A stretch of 62,367 bases of DNA, taken from an uncultured Rickettsiales bacterium (GTDB lineage Bacteria > Pseudomonadota > Alphaproteobacteria > UBA8366). The position numbers and the translations under genes are program-made. The notes below the pieces were generated by a model, which worked only from the letters and a program-made list of their open reading frames with translations, did no database searches and was not told the DNA's origin. The stretch spans positions 1 to 62,367 of the forward strand of contig CAJWTF010000006.1 of the NCBI GenBank assembly GCA_913046825.1, given 5' to 3'. Of the stretch, positions 28,141 through 36,312 are shown piece by piece; position 1 is the first letter of the stretch; each line of letters opens with the position of its first letter.

Positions 28141-28570
28141 CCCTCGGCATTCTAAGTGCAGCGACGCTCATCGCGTTACTGCGGTGTGCTCCAAACCACC
28201 CAGGCGGTCAAAGAACGGCTCCAGACAAACGAACATTCCCGACCGACCGTCGGAGAGGGCATATTGAACTATGTTGCAGGCAACTAAATTTTGCGTTGCC
28301 TAGAGCAAATCTTCACAATTCAGTTAATCGCTCCATCAGAAGATTATCTTTGTTTTTCTTCTCATACCCTGGCTTTTTTTTATTCGGCCCAGTAATAGAC
28401 CGGAACATTATGACCTTAAAAGCTTTTTCGTTTAGAATGACCCTATTACCCGTCCCGCATTTGAGCTGATCGAGGCATCGGAAGGCTAATATTTTGACGA
28501 GCGTTGTATTTGCGCCACGCAATTGGCGTGGTTTTGATTACAGCACGGTCAAATCGACCATGAGGCAGAT
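28141..28570. other. Intergenic region between divergent lptG and the ubiA-type gene
   Basis: No protein-like frame is visible. It is AT-richer than its surroundings. It holds a 7-bp stem AGGCAAC / GTTGCCT (28278-28284 and 28295-28301) with a 10-nt loop in the lptG leader, and a 6-bp stem CCACGC / GCGTGG (28515-28520 and 28526-28531) followed by TTTT, which has terminator form on the plus strand but lies only about 35 nt before the next gene. Divergent promoters must be here; I could not pick convincing -35/-10 pairs. Confidence 0.5.
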
Positions 28571-29434
28571 ATGAAAATTGCAGCGATTACGGCGCTTATT
28601 CGCCCGCGGCAATGGATAAAGAATATCTTTGTCTTCGCGCCGCTGTTTTTCAGCCCTTCGCTCGCGAATGATAGCGCCGACGAAAAAGTCACTCTGATCT
28701 TTATCGCTTTTTGCCTGACTGCAAGTGGTGTCTATTGCTTTAACGATTTTTGGGATCGCGAAGCCGATAAGCATCACCCTAAAAAGAAAGAGCGTCCGGT
28801 CGCTGCCGGCTTGATTTCCCCCTCAGTAGCCTTGGGCCTCTATTTTTGCCTTTCCGCCAGCGGTTTGGCGCTTGCTTTCGCCGCCACACAGGCCGGGTGG
28901 ACACTATTCGCATATTTCATTTTGACATCGTCATATACCCTGCTTTTAAAGAGAATCGCCATCATCGACGTCCTGACGATTGCCCTTGGGTTCGTCTTGC
29001 GAGTGCACGCAGGCGCGGCGGCGGCAGAAGTCCAACCGACAGTGTGGATTCTAGTCTGCACAGGCATGCTCGCCTTGTTTATTGCGCTAACGAAACGGCG
29101 TGATGATCTTACACAAGAGCTCGATGCGGCCCATCGTGAGAGTCTAAACGGCTATTCCGTCGCCTTTTTAGATGCGGCCTTCATTATGGTTTCTACCGCC
29201 TTGGTCGTCTCGTATGTGGTTTTCACCACGGATGTCGATGCCATGCACCGCCTCGGCAGTGAAGAACTGTATCTGACGATCCCCTTCGTCATCGCCGGTA
29301 TATTGCGCCATTTGCAATTGACGATAGTTTTCAAGAAGTCCGGCGCGCCGACAGAACTCGCGACCAGCGATCCGTTTATTGTGATCTGCCTCTTAGGATG
29401 GGTCGGCAGTTTCAGTTTTCTAATCTACAGCTGA
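28571..29434 (+). CDS. UbiA-family polyprenyl-phosphate phosphoribosyltransferase (DPPR synthase-like)
   Basis: A 287-residue membrane prenyltransferase with about eight hydrophobic segments. It opens RPRQWIKNIFVFAPLFFSP and carries the PRPP/Mg motif NDFWDREADKHHPKKKERP (about 56-74), the pattern of decaprenyl-phosphate 5-phosphoribosyltransferases (mycobacterial Rv3806c type) and of Azorhizobium NoeC, rather than of UbiA proper. The second conserved part, with RRDDLTQE, is around 176. Predicted reaction: polyprenyl phosphate plus PRPP to polyprenylphosphoryl phosphoribose. It lies 12 nt upstream of the DprE1-like gene, strongly supporting the arabinose-donor role. Confidence 0.82.
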   Translation: MKIAAITALIRPRQWIKNIFVFAPLFFSPSLANDSADEKVTLIFIAFCLTASGVYCFNDFWDREADKHHPKKKERPVAAGLISPSVALGLYFCLSASGLALAFAATQAGWTLFAYFILTSSYTLLLKRIAIIDVLTIALGFVLRVHAGAAAAEVQPTVWILVCTGMLALFIALTKRRDDLTQELDAAHRESLNGYSVAFLDAAFIMVSTALVVSYVVFTTDVDAMHRLGSEELYLTIPFVIAGILRHLQLTIVFKKSGAPTELATSDPFIVICLLGWVGSFSFLIYS

Positions 29435-29446
29435 CGGAGACGAACG

Positions 29447-30784
29447 GTGAAGGCGAAAGAAACGCGGCTGACATCCTGGGGGCACAACCTGCACGCGGAT
29501 ATGACCGCTTTCCGCCCGGAACGCCTTGCAAAACTTTGCGAGGCGGTCCGCATTGCAAAGCCAGGAGGCACCATTGCCTATGGTGACGGTAGAAATTATG
29601 GCGATTTGAGCCTCCGCGACGGCGGCACAGCAATTATGACAGGGCGGCTCGACCGCTTTCTCGCCTTCGACGAGGGTGCGGGCACGATCACAGTGGAACC
29701 AGGCGTTACCTTCGCCGATCTGCAGGCATTCGCCCTGCCCCGCGAATTCTTGCCGCCCGTGACCCCCGGTGCCGGTCTCGTGACCTTGGGCGGCGGTGTG
29801 GCAAGCGATATCCACGGTAAAAACCATGACCGTGACGGCAGCCTGGGCAATCACATCGACTGGCTTGATGTCGTCTTAGCGGACGGTAGTTGTGTGCGGA
29901 CCTCACGCAAAGAACGGCCTGACCTGTTTGCCGCGACGGTTGGCGGATGTGGTCTGACCGGTATCATTGCCGCCATTGGCCTCCGCCTCAGACGGCACCG
30001 CGCCAATGCGGTCAAGACGCGCGAATTCCGCGTCCGAGATCTCGAGCATTATTTCGAATTGATGACGGAACACCGCAACACATCGACGTACTCAGTGGGT
30101 TGGGTCGACGCCCTACAACGGGCGCCGCATCTGGGCCGCGGTATTTTTCAAACCGGAGAACCCGTCGACGACCCTAGCATCAAATCTCGGGGCCGCACCT
30201 ATTCTGTACCGTTCACATTTCCCGACATGACATTAAACCGGTTTAGCGTGGCACTCTTCAATGAGGTGTATTACCGCCGGATACCGACGGGTGGCCGCAG
30301 TCGTATTGTCGACTACGATGCCTTCCATCATCCACTCGACGCAGTTGAGAACTGGAATCGATTTTACGGCCGTGGCGGCTTCTATCAATTCCAATGCGTT
30401 CTACCCGACAAAACTGCCTTTTCTGGTGTTAAGGCATTGTTGGAAAAGGTCGCCACTGCTCGAGCCGCCTCTTTTCTTGGCGTTTTAAAGACCTTCGGCG
30501 CCGGAGGTCTTGGGCATCTGTCTTTCCCTCGACCAGGTGTCACGTTAAGCCTCGATATTCCGGCGCGAGCGGAAACTTTAGCCTTAATGCAAAGCTTGGA
30601 AGCAACGACGTTGGAACATGGCGGACGTCTCTATCTCGCCAAGGATGCGGTGATGTCCGCCGATGGATTCGCGCAAATGTACCCCCGTCTTGATGAGTTC
30701 CGCGCCGTTTTGGATAAGTATGATCCAGATGAAAAATTCGGCTCGGAAATGTCGCGGCGGCTGAAAATGCGTATGGCGACATGA
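29447..30784 (+). CDS. FAD-linked oxidase, DprE1-like (polyprenylphosphoryl-ribose 2'-epimerase, oxidase half)
   Basis: A 445-residue VAO-type flavoprotein starting with GTG after a GGAGA site. FAD-binding region: YGDGRNYGDLSL and VTLGGGVASDIHGKNHDRDG followed by SLGNHIDWLDVVLADG, very close to mycobacterial DprE1. The C-terminal substrate domain has FGAGGLGHLSFPRPGV and the active-site Lys in LYLAKDAVMSADGFAQMYP (about 405). Predicted role: oxidise the 2' hydroxyl of polyprenylphosphoryl ribose to the keto sugar. Ser368 occupies the position of mycobacterial Cys387. It overlaps the SDR gene by 4 nt. Confidence 0.82.
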   Translation: MKAKETRLTSWGHNLHADMTAFRPERLAKLCEAVRIAKPGGTIAYGDGRNYGDLSLRDGGTAIMTGRLDRFLAFDEGAGTITVEPGVTFADLQAFALPREFLPPVTPGAGLVTLGGGVASDIHGKNHDRDGSLGNHIDWLDVVLADGSCVRTSRKERPDLFAATVGGCGLTGIIAAIGLRLRRHRANAVKTREFRVRDLEHYFELMTEHRNTSTYSVGWVDALQRAPHLGRGIFQTGEPVDDPSIKSRGRTYSVPFTFPDMTLNRFSVALFNEVYYRRIPTGGRSRIVDYDAFHHPLDAVENWNRFYGRGGFYQFQCVLPDKTAFSGVKALLEKVATARAASFLGVLKTFGAGGLGHLSFPRPGVTLSLDIPARAETLALMQSLEATTLEHGGRLYLAKDAVMSADGFAQMYPRLDEFRAVLDKYDPDEKFGSEMSRRLKMRMAT

Positions 30785-31536
30785 CCGACCCGGCCCCACA
30801 AATTAAGACCTGGATCATTCTCGGTGCGTCCTCCTCGGTCGGTCGCGCGTTCGCACGCCAGGCGGCGGCGAGAGGGGCCGATGTGGTCCTGGCCGGGCGG
30901 GATACGGAGGATTTGGCGCGAACCGCGCAAGATATCTTGGCACGCTTCAACGTTTCTGCGACGGCATTCCCGTTCGATGCGGACGATTACAACACCCACA
31001 AAGAGCTGGCCAACGCGCTAAACGAACGCCAGGCGCCATTTGGGATATTCCTGCTCTTTGGCACCATGCCGGAACAATCGGAGATCGACGCGAATTTCGA
31101 CCTCGCCGAGCAGACAATCGACGTCAACTATCTGGGTGCCGTTTCCATCCTCTCACGTCTGGCTGCCAAACTTGAAGCGGACAGCTCGGGACGTGTCGTT
31201 GTCATGAGTTCAGTGGCCGGCGACCGCGGGCGATTGAAAAATTACGTCTATGGATCAGCCAAAGCGGGCTTGAATGCATATCTGCAAGGACTGCGCGCGC
31301 GGCTCTGTCACGCCGGAGTTAGCGTCACGACGATCAAAGCCGGATTCATCGACACCGATATGACCTTCGGCGCACCAGGATTGTTTCTTGTGGCAACACC
31401 GGATGCCTGCGCCGAGGCTTGCTTAACCTTAGCCGAAAAGGGCCGGGACGTCGCATATTTTCCCTGGTTCTGGCGTTACATCATGTTGATCATTCGCCAC
31501 ATTCCGGAAAAAATATTTAAACGGATGAGCATCTGA
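30781..31536 (+). CDS. SDR reductase, DprE2-like (epimerase, reductase half)
   Basis: A 251-residue SDR with the cofactor loop ILGASSSVGRAFARQAA (about 13-29), a DADD segment after the fourth strand, Ser in VVMSSVAGDRGR and the catalytic Tyr/Lys in YVYGSAKAGLNAY (about 156-168). The C-terminus is hydrophobic and basic (FWRYIMLIIRHIPEKIFKRM), as in DprE2. Predicted role: NADH reduction of the 2'-keto intermediate to polyprenylphosphoryl-D-arabinose. Its start overlaps the DprE1-like stop (ATGA), so equal expression of both halves is expected. Confidence 0.78.
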   Translation: MTDPAPQIKTWIILGASSSVGRAFARQAAARGADVVLAGRDTEDLARTAQDILARFNVSATAFPFDADDYNTHKELANALNERQAPFGIFLLFGTMPEQSEIDANFDLAEQTIDVNYLGAVSILSRLAAKLEADSSGRVVVMSSVAGDRGRLKNYVYGSAKAGLNAYLQGLRARLCHAGVSVTTIKAGFIDTDMTFGAPGLFLVATPDACAEACLTLAEKGRDVAYFPWFWRYIMLIIRHIPEKIFKRMSI

Positions 31537-31588
31537 CACTCATGTTCACGTATCAAAAAATTCATTTCGAGCCAAGGTAGCGGGTCAC

Positions 31589-33475
31589 GTGTTCTCCATC
31601 GTCAATAGTTTCCTGCCCGAACCCACCCAGTGGGTAGGTTTCGGAGCAACCCTCCTGACCTTCCTGATGCTCGCGGGCCTCGGCAGCATTCGCGGCATTT
31701 CGGATGACTTGCCGGGCCTACCAATCCTGATCGGTTGGTCCGTACTCACCGTGGTACTCACGATCGTCGGCGTTTTTACGCCATGGGCCTTCACGCCCTT
31801 CTTCTGGTGTCTGGCGGCCATTTCCGTCTTCTCCCTGGTCATCATGATCAAGCACACAAGCGTTAGCTCGATGCCACTACTGCCAATATTCGTCCTTGGC
31901 GCGCCTTTGCTCCTGGTTATGGCCGGGAAAGTTCCCTCGGAGGTCGATAGCTTCACCCATTGGCTGCCGAACGGTCTCTACATCGTCGAGAATGACGGCT
32001 TTCTGCGCGCCAACCGGCCGGAGAGCCGCTCCGCCTACCCCGGCTTCCCCTACAATGTGACGTATCTGTTTTTGGCTGCGAGCCGGTTTGCGGGCGAATT
32101 TGTCGAGAACGCGATTATCCTGTTCAACGTGACCTGGCTGCTGCTCTTCGCCGCTTTACTTGCTTGGTTGCTACGCCGCAGCGGTGCCGTGGCATCCGGC
32201 AACGCTTGGAAGCTCGCCGCTTTCGCCCTTCTTTGCGCGACGATCCTCAACCCGATCTTCGTCAGGCGTATTTGGCTGACCTCCTATCCGGACACTTCGA
32301 CATCGATCGTCGTCGCCTTCGCCGGCATCGCCGGGTGGCTATGGATCGAAGCCATGGTCCACAAGGATCGCTCTGAGGTCGCCAAGGCGTTTGCCTTCGC
32401 CCTGCTGCTGACACTACTGATCAACATCAAACAAGCTAATCTTGTGCTGGTGGTGGCATTGGTCACAGCCACCGGTATGGTCGTCCTGCGCGACCATGCC
32501 GCCCCATTCAGCAACTATCTGAAGCGCTTGCCAATCATCATCGGTTTGCCGCTGATATTATATTTTAGTTGGCGATATTATCTGACGGACGTCACATCGC
32601 TGAATGAAAACAAAATGCTGCCGTTCGCGGATTGGCCATTTGAGCAGTTACCCGACCTGCTGCGCAAAATGGGTGTCGTCGTCTATCGCAAGGCGCTCTA
32701 CTTCGCGCTCGGGCTTGGGCTCTTGGTGTGGGGTTTGCGGGTTTGGATCACGCGGCCAAAGTCGAGCTTTGACCGCCTTGCGATCATCGTCGGGGCGACC
32801 TTTGTTGGTTACAATTTATTCCTACTGCTAATTTTTGTCGCGCATTTCAACGGACATCCCCAATCCTATTGGCGCTTCAACACTCATATCGGCTTTCTGA
32901 TTTTCGCCACAACAATCTATCGACTCGGTCTCGCTTATCACCGGCATGGAGAACGTCTAAAGCCGGGCATCGTCACCGGCTTGAAGAAAGTAGCAACCGC
33001 ACTTGTGATCATCGTGCCATTGCTGGAACTAGGGCTCGCCAATTACTGGCGCTTTGATCTGGAAATCCCGAAACCGCTGCTGCGTGAGGCCGGAAGGGAA
33101 CTAGCCGTGCACCTTCCGGCCGACGCGCGGATTGCCGCCATCGTGCCTGGTGATCTCGGGAATTTCACCTCGATCCTCGGCCACTACGTGACGATCGGCC
33201 GCTCCGACATCCGCACCAGCGCCATCAACAAGTCATCGCAAATCGCAAGCTTTGTAAAATTCGCCGGCGATCATCCGACCTATATTTGGGCGTATTGTCC
33301 GACGGGATGGATCGAAGATGCTCTCCAGGTTGATGTCGCTCGCGGTAATGCCGCCCTCTTCGTGAAGGTGGACGGCACCTGGAAAGTCGACACCTTATGG
33401 CCCCACCGCGGAGCTAACCGCCTCACGAAGATTTATAAGCTGTTCGACCTTTCGAAATGCGCTGGCGGAAACTAG
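31589..33475 (+). CDS. Large multi-spanning membrane protein, GT-C glycosyltransferase-like (candidate arabinosyltransferase)
   Basis: A 628-residue protein from a GTG start. About 11-12 hydrophobic segments occupy residues 15-480, followed by a soluble C-terminal domain (about 490-628). The first large external loop contains GKVPSEVDSFTHWLPNGLYI, with an acidic pair in the position where GT-C enzymes hold their catalytic Asp/Glu. I do not recognise the family with certainty. Its place 52 nt after the DprE2-like gene suggests it uses the polyprenylphosphoryl-arabinose donor, but a flippase, polymerase or unrelated membrane glycosyltransferase are alternatives. Its 3' end overlaps the convergent acyl-CoA dehydrogenase by 4 nt. 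Confidence 0.6.
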   Translation: MFSIVNSFLPEPTQWVGFGATLLTFLMLAGLGSIRGISDDLPGLPILIGWSVLTVVLTIVGVFTPWAFTPFFWCLAAISVFSLVIMIKHTSVSSMPLLPIFVLGAPLLLVMAGKVPSEVDSFTHWLPNGLYIVENDGFLRANRPESRSAYPGFPYNVTYLFLAASRFAGEFVENAIILFNVTWLLLFAALLAWLLRRSGAVASGNAWKLAAFALLCATILNPIFVRRIWLTSYPDTSTSIVVAFAGIAGWLWIEAMVHKDRSEVAKAFAFALLLTLLINIKQANLVLVVALVTATGMVVLRDHAAPFSNYLKRLPIIIGLPLILYFSWRYYLTDVTSLNENKMLPFADWPFEQLPDLLRKMGVVVYRKALYFALGLGLLVWGLRVWITRPKSSFDRLAIIVGATFVGYNLFLLLIFVAHFNGHPQSYWRFNTHIGFLIFATTIYRLGLAYHRHGERLKPGIVTGLKKVATALVIIVPLLELGLANYWRFDLEIPKPLLREAGRELAVHLPADARIAAIVPGDLGNFTSILGHYVTIGRSDIRTSAINKSSQIASFVKFAGDHPTYIWAYCPTGWIEDALQVDVARGNAALFVKVDGTWKVDTLWPHRGANRLTKIYKLFDLSKCAGGN

Positions 33476-34728
33476 ATCACGTTCTTTGGCACTTCCCGGA
33501 AAGGCCGATCCGTATCGGTGCGCGGTTCCTTTGGCATTTTCAGGACGCGTTCGGAGATGATGTTTTTTTGAATTTCATCGGTACCGCCGGCAATCGAAAT
33601 CGCCGGGGTTGATATCAGAATTTCTGCGATCAAGCCGTCCATCGGGCTTTCGTCTCCGCTTAACATCGAATTCGACCCGGTCATAGCCGTGTGAACTTTG
33701 TTGGCCGCCCGCGCGATGTAGCTCGCCGCGAGCTTTCCAAGAGAGCCCTCTGGTCCTTGCACCCGTCCCTGTGCTTGAGCTTCACGGGCGCGCCGGGCGG
33801 TCCATTCGGCGGACTTAGCCATTGTCATTAGCTTGGCGATTTCCTGACGCATGACCGGATCGGTATTTGCTCCGGTTTCCTTCGCGCGATCCAATATTAA
33901 ATCGATGCGTCCCGCCCGTTGCGGATACCACTTATAGGGCTCGAGAGCGATGGCGATTTCCTTCGCCTCTTCTTGGTAGATGCGCTCCGGCCTGTCGGTA
34001 GCCACCGCATGCCGGCGCAATCCGTCTGCCCCCCGGCGTTCATGCATCAAGGTAGTCGTCGCAATCTTCCAGCCGTCGCCCAAATTCTCAAGCATGAATT
34101 CCGGTGCTATTTCGGCATCTGTGAAGAAGACCTGATTAAATGATGCGTGCCCGTTCATCTGCCTGAGCGGTACCACTTCGATACCCGGTTGATGCATATC
34201 GATGATGTAGTAGGTCATCCCCTTGTGCTTCGGCACATCGACATCGGTGCGCGCCAAAAGCAAGCCGTAATCGGCATGATGGGCACTCGTAGTCCACACT
34301 TTTTGGCCGTTGACGACCCATTTGTTGCCCTTGAGTTCGGCACGGGTTGTAGCTCCCGCCAGGTCCGAGCCGCTACCGGGTTCGCTGAACAACTGACACC
34401 ACGTGTCTTCGCCGGTCAGAATACGGCGCAGGAACTTCCCTTTATGCATGTCCGTGCCATGTGTAAGGATCGTCGCCGCCGCCAGCGTGCGAATTCCCAT
34501 CTTCGCAACACCGACCGCGCCGATGCGGTCGAATTCCTCATCAACCACTGGTACCATGCCGACGGGCAGATCGCGCCCATGCCATTCCTTCGGCCAATGG
34601 GGCGCTCCCCAACCGGAATCGGCTAGCTTATTGCGCCATTCGACAAGACCCTGTTCAGGGTTCCAATTTTCTTCCAACCATGCGCGGGCTTCCGCGCGGA
34701 CAGACTCTACTGTGATTTCACTCATCAT
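33472..34728 (-). CDS. Acyl-CoA dehydrogenase family protein (large partner)
   Basis: A 418-residue flavoenzyme: N-terminal helical domain (WLEENWNPEQGLVEWR), FAD region with QLFSEPGSGSDLAGATTRA (about 115-133), WVVNGQKVWTTSAHHADYG, and the C-terminal ISIAGGTDEIQKNIISERVL. The usual catalytic Glu of the EGT motif is Gly here, as in FadE-type steroid or branched-chain dehydrogenases, whose base lies elsewhere. It lies 10 nt after the second dehydrogenase, an arrangement typical of alpha2beta2 heterotetramers. Substrate unknown. Confidence 0.9.
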   Translation of the reverse strand: MMSEITVESVRAEARAWLEENWNPEQGLVEWRNKLADSGWGAPHWPKEWHGRDLPVGMVPVVDEEFDRIGAVGVAKMGIRTLAAATILTHGTDMHKGKFLRRILTGEDTWCQLFSEPGSGSDLAGATTRAELKGNKWVVNGQKVWTTSAHHADYGLLLARTDVDVPKHKGMTYYIIDMHQPGIEVVPLRQMNGHASFNQVFFTDAEIAPEFMLENLGDGWKIATTTLMHERRGADGLRRHAVATDRPERIYQEEAKEIAIALEPYKWYPQRAGRIDLILDRAKETGANTDPVMRQEIAKLMTMAKSAEWTARRAREAQAQGRVQGPEGSLGKLAASYIARAANKVHTAMTGSNSMLSGDESPMDGLIAEILISTPAISIAGGTDEIQKNIISERVLKMPKEPRTDTDRPFREVPKNVI

Positions 34729-34738
34729 TCCGTCCTCC

Positions 34739-35869
34739 TCAAACGTTCCATTGTTGCATCATACGCTCGCGGTGATAGGCCGAGCCACCGAGAAAGACCT
34801 CGGAACTCTTCGCGCGCTTGAACCACAGATGCGTGTCATTATCCCAAGTGAAGCCAATGCCGCCATGGATTTGCACCGTATGAACGGCGGTTTGCATATA
34901 GACGTCAGCAGCAGCGGCTTTCGCCAGCGAGGCCAAGGCCGAGACTTCCTCGTCGTGCTCATCCGCGGCGGCGGCCGCATAGTAAGCAGCCGACTTGGCC
35001 AATTCGACCTCCAGCAACATATCTGCGGCCTTATGTTTCAATGTTTGGAAGGAACCAATGGCACGGCCAAACTGGACCCGCATATTGGCGTATTCAACCG
35101 CGGATTCGCGCAACCGCTCGGCACCACCGACCATCTCATTCGCAAGACAAATCGCCGCAATGTCGAGCGTCTCTGCCAGAGGTCCGGCAGCGCCCCCCTC
35201 TACGCCGAGCAATTCCGCTTCAACACCGCTGAAAGTCAGCCGCGCCAGCTTACGGGTCGGGTCCATGGAGTTGAGTTGCGCTCGCTTAAGGCCCGCAGCA
35301 TCTCCCGCCACGGTGAAAAAAGACACACCGTCGTCACCGCTGGAGCCAGCTTTGCGTGCCACCACGACAATTACCCCTGCAGTGCAACCGTCTAGGACGA
35401 AACTTTTTGTTCCCTCAAGCGTATATTTATCGCCGTTCGCCGTGGCGGTCATCGCGACGCCGGACGTGTCCCAAGCTCCACTGTTCTCAGCCAAGGCGAG
35501 GGTCGCGACAGTTTCGCCCGAGGCGATATCCGGCAACAACAATTGCTTTTGATCTTCGCTACCCGTTTTCAAGATGGCGGTCGCCGCGAGCACGGTGGAT
35601 GCAAAATACGGTGCACATAATAAGGCGCGCCCCATTTCCTCGACCGCGATAGCAAGTTCGCCAACACCGAACCCTTGGCCGCCATAACTCTCAGGAATAT
35701 GAATCGCCGTCAGGCCCAACTCTTGGCTCAATTGCCGCCAGACTTCCGGATCGCACCCTTCGTCGGTCTCCATAAGACGACGAACCTCGGTTGTCGATGA
35801 TTTATCTTCCAAGAAACGACGGAGGACGGACCGAAATTCCTGCTGCTCATCCGTAAAACTAAACTTCAT
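34739..35869 (-). CDS. Acyl-CoA dehydrogenase family protein (small partner)
   Basis: A 376-residue protein beginning MKFSFTDEQQEFRSVLRRFLED. It has IPESYGGQGFGVGELAIAVEE, ALAENSGAWDTSG in place of the canonical FAD-contact motif, RVQFGRAIGSFQTLKHKAAD, and the C-terminal QIHGGIGFTWDNDTHLWFKR. This is the shorter partner type seen beside FadE-like genes; the altered flavin-contact region suggests it contributes mainly structure or part of the FAD site. Divergence from the upstream region and the 10-nt gap to its partner support a two-gene operon. Confidence 0.88.
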   Translation of the reverse strand: MKFSFTDEQQEFRSVLRRFLEDKSSTTEVRRLMETDEGCDPEVWRQLSQELGLTAIHIPESYGGQGFGVGELAIAVEEMGRALLCAPYFASTVLAATAILKTGSEDQKQLLLPDIASGETVATLALAENSGAWDTSGVAMTATANGDKYTLEGTKSFVLDGCTAGVIVVVARKAGSSGDDGVSFFTVAGDAAGLKRAQLNSMDPTRKLARLTFSGVEAELLGVEGGAAGPLAETLDIAAICLANEMVGGAERLRESAVEYANMRVQFGRAIGSFQTLKHKAADMLLEVELAKSAAYYAAAAADEHDEEVSALASLAKAAAADVYMQTAVHTVQIHGGIGFTWDNDTHLWFKRAKSSEVFLGGSAYHRERMMQQWNV

Positions 35870-36312
35870 ATTTTTTGCTCCAGGTCGTCGGGGACGGCGG
35901 CGCTTACGTTCACGGACGGTGAAGCGGCATTTCTTAGCACCTAATCCTCCTTATTTGTTACAGGGGAAATTTAGATTTGGATCACGCCGCCGCAAGTTGG
36001 TTCGGCAGAGAATTTTCGCTATTTGGCGGAGGCGGTCGGTTTTCCGTAGTCTCCATCCGTTACTTTTTCGAACCAAGCAGTTCCTTCCCGCTGGTCATTC
36101 ACCTCGGACGTTGCGAGGTGGACGAAAATCCGGTCGGGTGCCACACAATACCAGAGACGCAGTAGAGTGCCTGGCCGACGGACTGCGCATGCCACGCGGT
36201 GCGCGCGCGGACTGATCGACACATTGGTTGCCTGCATACGGGACGGGTTTCACTTTTCCATTCTTCCTGGAAACATGCTTTCCACTCCATTACTTGCGAT
36301 GGAACGCCGCCG
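35870..36312. other. Intergenic region, no supported gene
   Basis: 443 bases between the acyl-CoA dehydrogenase pair and the MFS gene, both on the minus strand. A minus-strand frame at 36019-36237 (72 codons) ends LWYCVAPDRIFVHLATSE...KVTDGDYGKP and has a protein-like composition, but no ribosome site and no recognised family; it may be a gene remnant or chance. The promoter of the dehydrogenase pair should lie near 35880-35950. Confidence 0.35.

Noticed and set aside
28515..28535. CCACGC/GCGTGG stem followed by TTTT as a transcription terminator
   Set aside because: It is a short 6-bp stem with only four T and sits just before the first gene of the cassette, with no gene upstream on that strand to terminate; kept only as a remark.
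34403..35395. A 330-codon plus-strand open frame
   Set aside because: It lies antisense to two clear acyl-CoA dehydrogenases and has no ribosome site or family motif; a GC-rich shadow frame.
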